Of a stretch of 64,000 bases of DNA, positions 11,001-20,342 are shown one piece after another (within the stretch, counting starts at the first letter, position 1; every line of letters starts with the position of its first letter). The notes beneath the pieces are model-generated. The model saw only the letters and a list, made by a program, of their open reading frames with translations. It ran no database searches and was not told the origin of the DNA. The position numbers were made by a program, and so were the translations under genes. The DNA is from Larus michahellis (Eukaryota; Chordata; Aves; Charadriiformes; Laridae). Location of the stretch: contig NC_133899.1 in the NCBI RefSeq assembly GCF_964199755.1, forward strand, positions 25,461,446 to 25,525,445, given 5' to 3'.

Positions 11001-12934
11001 TCAGAGTAAAGGATGTAGAACAAGAAGTTATTCTGGATCTAACGCAACATGCATGAGTTTTCTTTTTTGCATAAGAGCACATTTGCTTACGACAAGAAAA
11101 ACAATTCAATTGGATTTGGACACACACTGCTTCTTTTCTGTTTAACCCTGCTAAGGCGAACTGCTCTCTTCATCAAATTAAGGCTGCCTTCCTTACCACC
11201 ATAGTCTTCACTCTTGCACAGACAAGGTACTTCCTAATCACCGTAGTCCTGCACCATATTCTGCAAAATCTTAGGCTACCACAACTATATTCAGGCTTAT
11301 ATTCAGTTATTGGCCTTACTCCCAATAAAATAATCACTTTTTCTTTCTTGCTGGGTCGTATTTGTTTTCTTTTCAGTATGTGACCATCCTGAGTACAGAT
11401 TAATTCACATTGTTTCTTAAGCAGACCTCACAGCCTACCCTGAGCCCCACTGTGCTCTGGCAAAATTGTTGGTGCCTGTTGCAGCTGGAGTTTAAACACA
11501 CCTCGTGCATTTCTCCTTAGCCAGGCCCTTTGAGAAAACATTTTGCTTCTGAAGGAGTAAACTTCAGCACTCATGATTACAGCTGCTTGGTCTGACATCA
11601 CTGAAATTATTAAAGGATCTCCTTTGGGCCAAAGAATCACAGTTGCAATGGGAAGTCAAAGTGATTTTCCAAACAAAAAATCACTGTTAGTTGCTTTTAT
11701 TAACACATCCTAACTCTAAGTTAGAAAAGCCATCCTGCTGTCCTTTTCTACAAGGCTACAAAAGATTACTAGAACAGGCACAGAAAAAAAAATGAACAGT
11801 GTAAAAACTGACCGTCAATGTGTAAATTTTTTTTGTGAATTTAGCATTATTAAAAGCATTTTAACAGCTTCCAAATATCCTATGCGCTGTAAACAAATAC
11901 ATTGGTGAGTCCTACTGTCAGCTAAGCATTAAGGTGAGATGGTGCCTCTACTGCTGATCCATACCGTGTGTTTCCAGCTCTGAAAACCACAGCGGGCACA
12001 CTGCTTACCCACTCGGACATGAATATTTCTCAGTTTGTAGTTAGAAAAACTATAAGCAATGACCTGTTTGATAGAACTCATGGCCAAAGGGCAAGACGTT
12101 GCATCACAGAGATGAAAAGAGTTATTGCTTTCTAAATAGAAGACACAGAACTATAGGTGAAATGGACTTTTCTGCTCCTGCTGTTTCTCCGGAGGGAGCA
12201 GAAGGAGGGAGAACCAGAACGCAGCCCAACAAAGAAGCTGGGCTCAGCCTTCCTGGCACAAAATGAGCGGGTTTCTTTATATCTCCCTTTTTGCTGTAGC
12301 CTGCTGAGGACATACGAAGCCAAGCTCCTCCACGCCGCCTCCCTTACACCTCCTATGCCAAAGTTGTAGGAGGCCAAAAGAGACTGTTAAGACAGGACTT
12401 AGTCGCTGTGTGGCATTTGCTGGATGGACCCCAAGCCCGGGGACCACTGGGGCCCGTCCAGCACCCCGGCGAGCCGCCCCGCCGCCCCCGCAGGCCGCTG
12501 GCTTTCGAGTGGGAGCACCGATTCCTCAGGGGTGTCCCGGCCCGACACCCACCTTGCTGAGGCAGACGTCCACGGCGGGCTCCCGGAGGCGCACGGTGGC
12601 CTTGCCCTCCTCCACGAACCGGGTGAAGAACCGCTCGATGTTCTCCTGCACCTGCGGGACACAGCGGGACATCATCAGCCGCGGCGGCACGAGGGGACCC
12701 CCCCCAGCCGGGCCCGGCTCCCCCACCCTCGCCCCGCTCCGGTCCGGTCCCCACCTTGTAGCGAGTACCGACCCGGTCCCTCGCCGTGCACACCATGAGG
12801 TAAACCCCGCCGCCCCGGGCCCGTCCGGGCGGGCGGCCCAGCGAGAGGAGGGCCCTGGTGCCGCGGCCGCGGCCCCGCAGCCCGCAGGTGGGCAGGAGCC
12901 GGCTGACCACCTCCACCTCGCACTGCAGCCGCAT
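5016..12934 (-). CDS. LRR1: LRR1 (PPIL5), leucine-rich repeat substrate receptor of a CUL2 ubiquitin ligase; four coding exons
   Basis: Coding exons on the minus strand are 12934-12755 (60 codons), 12651-12553 (33 codons), 8695-7968 (728 bp) and 5268-5016, giving 1260 bp and 419 residues (human about 414). Every junction has AG and GT: donors GTGGGG, GTGGGT and GTAAGA, acceptors CGCAG, TGTAG and AACAG. The protein starts MRLQCEVEVVSRLLP and carries about six leucine-rich repeats (residues about 179-305, for example LQKLDLSHNHIKQLP and LVNLKLDDNELIRLP). A BC-box-like segment TLLECAARA (about 323-331) and a Cul2-box-like IPYGCHLLP follow, the VHL-box arrangement. The tail has paired cysteines (358, 360, 364 and 399, 402, 406) that may bind zinc. 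In animals CUL2-LRR1 ubiquitylates MCM7 to unload the CMG helicase at replication termination. Exon 1 lies in a CpG island; introns 2 and 3 are about 3.9 and 2.7 kb. Nothing in the frame looks broken. Confidence 0.95.
5269..7967 (-). other. LRR1: LRR1 intron 3
   Basis: The intron runs from donor GTAAGA (7967) to acceptor AACAG (5269). It holds one CR1 3'-end fragment (6363-6462) and otherwise unremarkable sequence with T-rich runs near 6090-6130. A 135-codon open stretch at 7237-7644 (minus) shows no recognisable domain and is most likely chance. Confidence 0.85.
6363..6462 (-). mobile_element. CR1 LINE 3'-end fragment, minus orientation, inside LRR1 intron 3
   Basis: Plus-strand text begins CATAGAAGGGTTTAGGTTGG, continues with GAGACCTTAAAGACCATCTC and ends near ACCAGACCAGGTTGCTCAAA. 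Reversed, this is the CR1 3' tail with the usual GGTCTGGTGGGAGGTGTCCC block. About 100 bp, 5'-truncated as is normal for CR1. Confidence 0.9.
8696..12552 (-). other. LRR1: LRR1 intron 2
   Basis: A 3.9-kb AT-rich intron between donor GTGGGT (12552) and acceptor TGTAG (8696). I see no CR1 copy, no clear snoRNA boxes and no coding exon in it. Its absence of recent repeats contrasts with the gene-desert half of the window. Confidence 0.85.
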
Positions 12935-13213
12935 CGCCGCCCGCCCCGCCGCCGGACAACCGTCCGATCCGGGGCGGGCGGCACCGCCCGGGGGCCTCCC
13001 GCGCTCCCCGCGCGCAGGCGCCCGCCGCGATGCCGGGCTGCCGTGGGCCCGGCCGACCGCCGCCGCCGCCGGGCAGGGGCCGCGGGGCCGCCCAGTGGAA
13101 GGGCTCTCAGGGCGGGCGGGGACGGCGGCGGTACGGGCAGTGCAGGCGGTACCGACACTACCGGCAGCTCCGGGCAGCCCGAGCGAGGGCCCCTCAGCGC
13201 AGGTCTGCGCGCC

Positions 13214-13228
13214 GGCGCCCCCTGCAGG
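13214..13228 (-). promoter_or_regulatory. CTCF-type motif, minus orientation
   Basis: Reversed, the site reads CCTGCAGGGGGCGCC, one mismatch from the CTCF core consensus CCASYAGRKGGCRSY. It lies about 280 bp upstream of the LRR1 start codon, beside the GGGCT run. Binding is inferred from motif only. Confidence 0.5.
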
Positions 13229-13235
13229 AGGCGGT

Positions 13236-13277
13236 TGGCTGGGCTGGGCTGGGCTGGGCTGGGCTGGGCTGGGCGGG
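13236..13277. repeat. GGGCT pentanucleotide repeat
   Basis: Seven perfect GGGCT-type units followed by GGGCGGG are read directly. Eight or more GGG runs spaced by two bases on the plus strand make this a strong G-quadruplex candidate (template strand for LRR1 transcription if transcription starts upstream of it). Confidence 0.85.
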
Positions 13278-13309
13278 AAGAGACGGTAGCACGTGCGAGG
13301 CGCCTTAGA

Positions 13310-13680
13310 GAAGCTGAGGGAACGGCAGGCGTGAGGGGCCGTGGAGGAGCTGAGGGGACTGAAGGTGTGAGGGGACACAGGGGAGCTAAAGGGATGGGGG
13401 ATGTGAGGGTCCATGGAGGAGCTGAGGGGGCGGCGGGTGTGAGGGTCCATGGAAGAGCTGAGGGGGTGGCAGGTGTGAGGGTCCATGGGGGAGCTGAGGG
13501 GGTGGCGGGTGTGAGGGTCCATGGGGGAGCTGAGCAGCCATGGAGGAGCTGAGGGGGCAGTGGGTGTGAGGGTCCATGGAAGAGCTGAGGAGGTGGCGGG
13601 TGTGAGGGTCCATGGGGGAGCTGAGGGGGTGGCGGGTGTGAGGGTCCATGGGGGAGCTGAGGGGTCGGTGGGTGTGAGGA
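13310..13680. repeat. 36-bp GC-rich minisatellite upstream of LRR1
   Basis: About ten copies of a 36-bp unit of the form GAGCTGAGGGGGTGGCGGGT followed by GTGAGGGTCCATGGGG. The central copies (13400-13680) are nearly identical, with one shortened unit around 13530, while copies at the left end are more diverged. Because 36 is a multiple of three and the unit lacks stops in several frames, long spurious open frames run through it on both strands, encoding dodecapeptide repeats such as PLSSPMDPHTRH on the minus strand. Confidence 0.92.
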
Positions 13681-14469
13681 CCCCTCTGGGCTTGCTGGTC
13701 CCTGATGGCCCCTGGGATGCGGCCACTTATGGGGGCGAGTGGCTCTGCCACAGGTCCAACACCACAGGCAAATTTTTAGGGCAATTTCTACGATTGCAGC
13801 GTGTAATGGAGGAATACAGGGTTTACAGTAAATCCTTCTGTGTGTTCATTTGCAAAGGTACCAGCAAATACCAGCACTGATGTTCTGCCCAGCGCAGCGA
13901 CAACAGAAACCACTACCAGTAAGTGATAGAACATCACCTCAGGGGTGGCTGCCTGTCCCTGGTGGGGCTGGCTTGCTGAAGGGTGGGTTTGGGTGTAACA
14001 CCACCAGAAATAAGAGAAATGTTCAGAAACCGAGCTTGGGGAAAAGTTGTGTTTGTCTGTGCAGTCGCCATTTGGTTGATTTAGCTGCCAGCATCACACG
14101 TTATCTGCTCTGGAGGCAGAGGTGGCTCAGACTGTCTAAACGACAGGAGAACGTGAGGCCTCATGAAAGACTCATTCCCAAAATAACCGGGAGAAATTAC
14201 ATAAAGTGAAAAATTTGAAAAATTAAAGAATTCATGATGGTAGAGATAGGGCAGGTTGGGAATCTCCATTCTACAGTGAAATTTCAGCACCTGGGAAGAG
14301 TTGCTTTAATTGCAGAATCACAGAAACCTGGGTGCAGTAGATATTGGAATAATACCACTTAGAAATTGAAATAATACCACTGAATTTAACAGAATTCCTG
14401 GCTTGGGGGTGGAAGATGGGTGAAGCCAGCACTGTGTGAGCCCGGGCTGCTCGCTGCGGGGATGCAGGC

Positions 14470-15160
14470 GTTATGGTTGGAGCAACCCACAATAATTTAT
14501 TCTCATTTAGACAATTATTCTCTCACCCGATGAACCCTCCCCTCCTGGGAAGGGGAATTGGGAAAAACAAGGAAACATGAGGGTTGAAATACAAACAGAT
14601 TTAATAGGATAAGACCAAATAATTAACATTAATAACACTTAAAGAAACCATATTGATCCCAATACCATTATAAAATAGACAAGGACTAACTATACCCAGC
14701 CCATTCTATCACAGGACGCTGTGCACACCCAGCAGGGGACAGCCAATGTGGGACACTGCGAGCGCTGCAACTTCGGGAGGAAGGGAAGGGCGCAGGGCTC
14801 CGGCACCGGGGAGAGGAATGCTCAGGATCCCAGACATCAAGGGAGGGAAAAAAAACTCCACAGCAAACTTTGTAATTCCTATTGAATGTGCCGGTTTTGG
14901 TATGAAATAACCTTATTGTCAGCTTGGGTCAAGCGCCCGGGTCTCACTCCTCCTCATCCCTGCACCTGGCTAAACTTGAAAACACTGAAACCTTGAGACC
15001 CACATCCCACAGCTGACCATAAAGTAAATATTTTCACCAATTTGGACGCCAGAGTTTTCTAAAAGTGCAGTTTTCCTAAGCATTAGAAGAGACTTTACCA
15101 AAAAGTGAGATTACTGGAAGAGAAATGGGTCCTGCGTAGCTCAGGCCGGGCCGGCAGACA
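14470..15160 (-). mobile_element. LTR-like element (avian endogenous retrovirus family, tentative), minus orientation, near full length
   Basis: Reversed, this segment aligns along its whole length with the element at 40949-41581 and with both ends of the copy at 20041-20342. Shared landmarks are CCAGTAA...GGTAAAGTCTCTTC, the GGTGCAGGGATGAGGAGGAG block, the TGACCCAAGCTG block, the CCCACATTGGCTGTCCCCTG block, the TTCTATTAAATCTG stretch and the terminal GAGAGAATAATTGTCT. About 690 bp, no coding capacity, which fits a solo LTR. The class is inferred; a non-autonomous DNA element is not excluded. It fills the space between the LRR1 minisatellite and the 7SL 3' end. Confidence 0.7.
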
Positions 15161-15202
15161 TGGCTGCCCTGCGGCGGCCCCGCCCGCAGTGTCAGTTTCA
15201 GG

Positions 15203-15217
15203 CCAGCAGGGGGCGCC
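15203..15217 (+). promoter_or_regulatory. CTCF-type motif, plus orientation
   Basis: CCAGCAGGGGGCGCC matches the CTCF core consensus at every position. It lies about 100 bp past the 7SL terminator and about 40 bp outside the LTR-like element. With the minus motif at 13214-13228 it forms a divergent pair. Occupancy is inferred. Confidence 0.65.
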
Positions 15218-15317
15218 GCGGCGCGCGCGCGCTGCCCCTGCGGCGGCGGGCGGCCGGCAGGAGGCGGTATCCACGCGAGGAGGGCAGGAGAAAAAGGCGG
15301 GAGCGGCGCGCGGCCGC

Positions 15318-15321
15318 AAAA
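15318..15321 (-). terminator. Pol III terminator of 7SL
   Basis: TTTT on the minus strand directly after the 7SL 3' end. It is the first run of four T residues downstream and sits where the conserved RNA ends. Confidence 0.8.
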
Positions 15322-16186
<865 letters not shown>

Positions 16187-16266
16187 GCGCCGGGAGGATG
16201 AGGCTGTCACCAGAAGCTCCCGGGGGTTCCCTGACACATCGACAACATCTCGGCACAGCTATACTC

Positions 16267-16272
16267 AATAAA
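16267..16272 (+). terminator. RPS29: RPS29 polyadenylation signal AATAAA
   Basis: AATAAA lies 80 bp past the stop codon and is followed after about 20 bp by a GT-rich stretch (GATGTGTGTG), the usual downstream element. This gives a short 3'UTR typical of ribosomal protein genes. Confidence 0.88.
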
Positions 16273-16289
16273 TAGTCTCCCTGCCCTAC

Positions 16290-16689
16290 TGATGTGTGTG
16301 CATTTGCCTTTTGTAAAGGTTCCAGTGGCTGCGGGACTTCCATCCTCTCAACAGTAGTCCTCTCAGAGGGGTGGGTGCTGCACTGGGGGCAGGCAGAGAG
16401 TCTGCCTTGAAGTCGTTAGCTTTCTGCCCAAAAACCATGTGGGCCTGGGAGTGCTGATGCTGGTGTGATGCCTCAGAGCCCTCAGGTTTGCAAGTGGAGC
16501 AGTGGAACGGTTTGCTTAAGATGGCGGGTAGGTGAATGGCTGGGCAGTTTGCTGGAGTGCTGCTGCCAGTAATGCCAGGCTGGCTTGGGTTAGGTACTGG
16601 CAAACTCTGCTCTTGCTGAGGTAGAAAATGGGGGTGTTAGAGCATATCTGTGGTGCAGGGCTGTACCTCAAACTTTACCTTTACAGGTA
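16290..16689. other. RPS29 downstream flank, no gene seen
   Basis: About 400 bp of unremarkable sequence between the RPS29 poly(A) region and the first CR1 copy of the gene-desert half. No coding or RNA feature recognised. Confidence 0.6.
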
Positions 16690-16950
16690 TGTGGGCCAGA
16701 AAAGGACAAAGAGAGGGTGTATTCAGACTAGATACAAGGAAGAAATGTTCTACACTGAGGGTGGTGAGATGCTGGCCCAGGTTGCCCAGAGGTGGGTGAT
16801 GCCCCATCCCTGGAAGTGTTCCAGGCCAGGCTGGACAGGCCTCTGAGTAACCTGATCTAGTTGAAGATGTCCCTGCTCATGGCAGGGGGTTGGACTGGAT
16901 GGCCTTTAAAGGTCCCTTCCTACCCAAACCATTTCATCATCTGAGGGAAA
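16690..16950 (+). mobile_element. CR1 LINE 3'-end fragment, plus orientation
   Basis: Contains GGTGAGATGCTGGCCCAGGT, the CATCCCTGGAAGTGTTCCAG block, GGCAGGGGGTTGGACTGGAT and GGTCCCTTCCTACCCAAACC, the standard CR1 tail. 5'-truncated and mildly diverged, so an older copy. Confidence 0.92.
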
Positions 16951-17734
16951 ATGCTGTCATCCTAGGATCTTCCCTTTGCCTGGAGGTGGTGACATCAGAC
17001 TGAGCAGGTTTCTGGAAGGGTTTCTATGTTCTAACCATGCACCAGTTCTCAAAGTCCCACGTGGACTGTTGTGTGTGATGATGCTGAGCTGCTGTGGTGT
17101 GCCTGCTGCAGCCCAGGAGAATGGCGGGGAGCGAGCAGCTCCCCTGGCTGCCCCCAGAGGCAGCCCCGTGTGGCACGCAGGGGTGTGGGTTTGGGGGCAC
17201 CTGGGGAGCTCTGGCTGGTGCTGGTCCAGGTTCGGTGCTGGGCTGGGGAAGGGTCGGCCTTGCTGCAGGTGGAGGCACTGTTGGGCCTGTCAGTCTCTGA
17301 ATGAGAAATGGCCAAACCCCTGGTTCCCAGGCGGAAACTGCAGTGTAAAGGTGAACTATGCTAAATAAATGAAAAAAAAAATTGTTTGGTGATTGATTAT
17401 TTGTTTTCCAATATCTGCTGATCTACAGAGTTGAATCCTATGGGGTGTGTGCTTTTTGTTTCAGTGCGATTCTGAAAAACCAGAAACACAAATTGAATTT
17501 CTAACCAATTACTGAATTTCTTACGTTTCTATGGTTCTCACTGGGGAAGAGTAAGTCATTTGTTCTTAAGCATTATTTTAACCCATGTTACAATCTGTTC
17601 CTGACCCCCAGCAGAGAGCGGGGAGCTTCAGCGCCAAGCTGGTCTCAGCAGCTGGTGTGAGTCCCTGTGAGCGCTGCTGGGGAGCCACAGAGGAGCTGGT
17701 GGCACTCGGTTAAGCTGTTGCTTGTTCCTTGAGC

Positions 17735-18352
17735 TGGCCATGTGCCCTTGTGGCTAAGGCCAATGGTCTCCTGGGGCACACTAAAAAGACCGTGGCCAGC
17801 AGGTGGAGGGAGGTTATCTTCCCTGTCTGCTCTGCCCTGGGGAGGCCACATCTGCAGTGCTGGTGCCAGTGGTGGGCTCCCCAGGTCAAGGACAGGGAAC
17901 TACTGGAGAGAGTCCAGCGGAGGCTACAAAGATGGTCAGGGACTGGAGCATCTCTGTGCTGAGGACAGGCTCAGAGCCCTGGGGCTGTTCAGCCTGGAGA
18001 AGAGAAGATGAGAGGGGATCCCATCAATGCTGAGCAATATCTACAGGGTGGGTGGCAAGAGGGTGGGGTCAGACTCTTCTCAGTGGTGCCCAGTGACAGG
18101 ACAAGGGGCAATGGGCACAGACTGGAACACGGGAAATTCCATCTCAACATGAGGAAAAACTTCTTTCCTTTGAGGGTGGCAGAGCCCTGGAAGAGGCTGC
18201 CCAGAGAGGCTGTGGAGTCTCCTGCTCTGGAGACATTCCAAAACCGCCTGGACGCATTCCTGTCCAATCTGCTCTGGGTGACCCTGCTTTGGCAGGGGGT
18301 TGGATGAGATGATCTCCAGAGGTCCCTTCCAACCCCTGCCAGTCTGGGATTG
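17735..18352 (+). mobile_element. CR1 LINE fragment (end of ORF2 plus 3'UTR), plus orientation
   Basis: Begins near GGCCATGTGCCCTTGTGGC and runs through the AACTACTGGAGAGAGTCCAG block, CAGCCTGGAGAAGAGAAGAT, the GGACAAGGGGCAATGGGCAC block, AGGAAAAACTTCTTTCCTTT and ends GGTCCCTTCCAACCCCTGCC. About 620 bp. It belongs to a different CR1 subfamily from the copies at 22471, 34241 and 59685, judged by its RLPREAVESPALETFQ-type tail and omitted ATTCTATG terminus. Confidence 0.92.
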
Positions 18353-20040
18353 GACCCCATGGACAAGGATAACTGGGTAGAGGAGTGAAATGTATGGAGT
18401 GGATGTGGTTTTTGTTCCACGCTCTTTTCATACACCTCTTAAGAACTGACAATTAAAAAAACACCCTCTGTACCAAATAGCTAGGGATAGCCATTGAAAA
18501 GCAGCTTCCTACTTGACAACAAAACTAAAATATGTTTTTGAATTACTTCGTACACATTACAGTACCTGAATTGCCACCTTGCAATTTTGTAAACGCTTTA
18601 AATGTCCTTGCCTTTTCCCTATTCTATTGCTCCCATCTTTTAAGTCTAGCGGGAAGGTGGTGTAGTACAAACTGTAGTGCCTTTTTACCTAATTGCTGCC
18701 CTAACTAGGTATTTATTGCCCAATATACACCAAAGACTAGGTGCCAAGACCTTGAATTTCCTGAGCTCACAGTGAAAATTGCATTTTTGTTTCTTCCTAA
18801 AGCTGACGGTTACAGACTCTGAAGAGGCACAGATGTGAAGCTCAAACTTATTTGGAAGCGAAGTGATTTATAAAGAGCTGCTGATTCCCCCAAAGAACAG
18901 GTAAAATCAAAATATTCTTCAAGGACTTTGCACTGATGGCAAACAACTAATACATGTTTTCCTGTCGGGAGATAACATTGCCTCCTTGGAACCAAGTAAA
19001 AGGTAGTGATGCCTTAGCTTTCAGAGAGATGAACCTCTAATTGCTGGAATAGAGTTTATAGGGGATTTGGACTGTTGAAAAAAATGCTAAATTGCATTGG
19101 ATTATGCACCAGATAACATCTACGACTGTCAGAGGCTCCAGGAGGAATTTGCAAGGCTTTGGGTAAAACACTGGCTTTTAAACTCATCCTTATGCTATAA
19201 AACTGAAGCTGTCTGACATGCTTAGGTAGGAAAAACAGTGTAATACCTCCTGGTGAGCTGTGGCAGGAAGGCTGTGGTGAAATCCTGTGCCGTGTGTGAC
19301 CCCCTGCATGCAGAGCTGGTCTCTGACGCTCTGAGGTCTGCTTTATTGGAGGGGGGCGTCTTTGTGGGAGCAGGCTGGGGCGGATCTTCAGGCTGCTTTC
19401 CCCACTCTCAGGGTGAGTGCCAGGCCCAGCAAGGTGGAATCCCATCACCTGGGTCAGAATAGAGTTCCTTGTCCTTCTGCAAGCTGCTCCTCTGCCACGG
19501 GGTTCAGTTCTGCAGCTGGGAAACTGGGATAACAGTCTGTACCGTGAAGTGTGCTGGGACAGGGATAGCAGCTTGTCCAGGGACGCAGATATTCCCAATA
19601 TTGACATTACTGAATTCCTGCAAGGAGCAAGCTCCACCTGGGCTGGCTTGGAGGCTGCTCCAACGCATGTCAGCTGCAGGCGATGCTCGGAACGGAGTTT
19701 GCTGAGCTTAAAGCTGTTCATTACTCCAGCTCTGAGCTGAGAGAAAGGGACCCAGGAGTTTTGGGAAGAAACAGGGAGTTTGTCCCTGGTTGCTTTGAGC
19801 AGGTGCAGGGTGGGAGCTGCTGCTCCAAGTGCAGATTTGAGTGCCCTGGGCTCTCGTGTCTGCCAGACATCGCTGGGGTGGCACGAGGGTCAGCCAGAAG
19901 AGGTGCAGGGTGGCTGGTCCAGGTGTGAGACGAAGTCCACTTACTGCCTATGTGAGGGTGCTGTGGATGTGTTCCTCTGTGCTGTGCTGGTGGGTCACCC
20001 ACGCTGGCTCTGGAGATCACCGACAATGGCACTTGGTGGT
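18353..20040. other. Intergenic interval, no gene seen
   Basis: The first part (18440-19240) is AT-rich and repeat-free; the remainder is of mixed composition. A 221-codon open stretch on the minus strand (19056-19721) has no recognisable domain or codon pattern and is probably chance. Confidence 0.55.
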
Positions 20041-20342
20041 TGTCCTGCTTTGAGTGAGACAGGACTGATTTCTCTTTCAGTAATTTTACTTTTTGGTAAA
20101 GCCTATTCTAATGCTTGGGAAAACTGTACTTTTAGAAGACTGAATGGTGAAAATATTTACTTTTATACCCAGCTATTGGATGTGGGTTTCAAGGTCTCAG
20201 TGTTTTCGAGCTCACCAGGTGCAGGGATGAGGAGGAGCGAGACCTGGGCGCTTGACCCAAGCTGGGGAGGGGAGGGGTCATCAGGTGAGAGAATAATTGT
20301 CTAAACCAAAATAAACTGTTAGGGGTTCCTCAAACCATAACA
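20041..20342 (+). mobile_element. LTR-like element with internal deletion, both ends kept
   Basis: Starts TGTCCTGCTTTGAG, matching the start of the copy at 40949, and runs to GACCCAAGCTGGGGAGGGG, then jumps to the 3' end sequence GAGAGAATAATTGTCTAAAC and CTCAAACCATAACA. Roughly 350 bp of the middle found in the other two copies is missing. The two ends are inverted complements of each other at 11-12 of 14 positions. No clear target-site duplication is visible. Confidence 0.7.

Larger units (their letters stand above)
12410..13310 (-). promoter_or_regulatory. LRR1: LRR1 CpG island and promoter region
   Basis: The stretch covers LRR1 exons 1 and 2 and about 375 bp upstream. It is dense in CpG with GC boxes (for example 12971-12980) and a TCCCGCGC E2F-like site at 12997-13004, suitable for a gene acting in S phase. 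No TATA box is seen. The start ATG at 12934-12932 has G at -3. The long open frames visible on both strands here are a by-product of GC content and not genes. Confidence 0.6.

Noticed and set aside
12410-13552. 380-codon open frame on the plus strand over LRR1 exons 1-2 and the minisatellite
   Set aside because: It is antisense to well-supported LRR1 exons and is kept open by GC content and the 36-bp repeat; no homology is recognised.
14320-14400. Duplicated AATAATACCACT words, considered as a small element
   Set aside because: Only two short copies are present and there is no larger structure.
17355-17385. AATAAA followed by an A run, considered as a second RPS29 poly(A) site or processed pseudogene end
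   Set aside because: It lies more than 1 kb past the strong RPS29 signal, with a CR1 copy in between, and no coding or retrocopy sequence precedes it.
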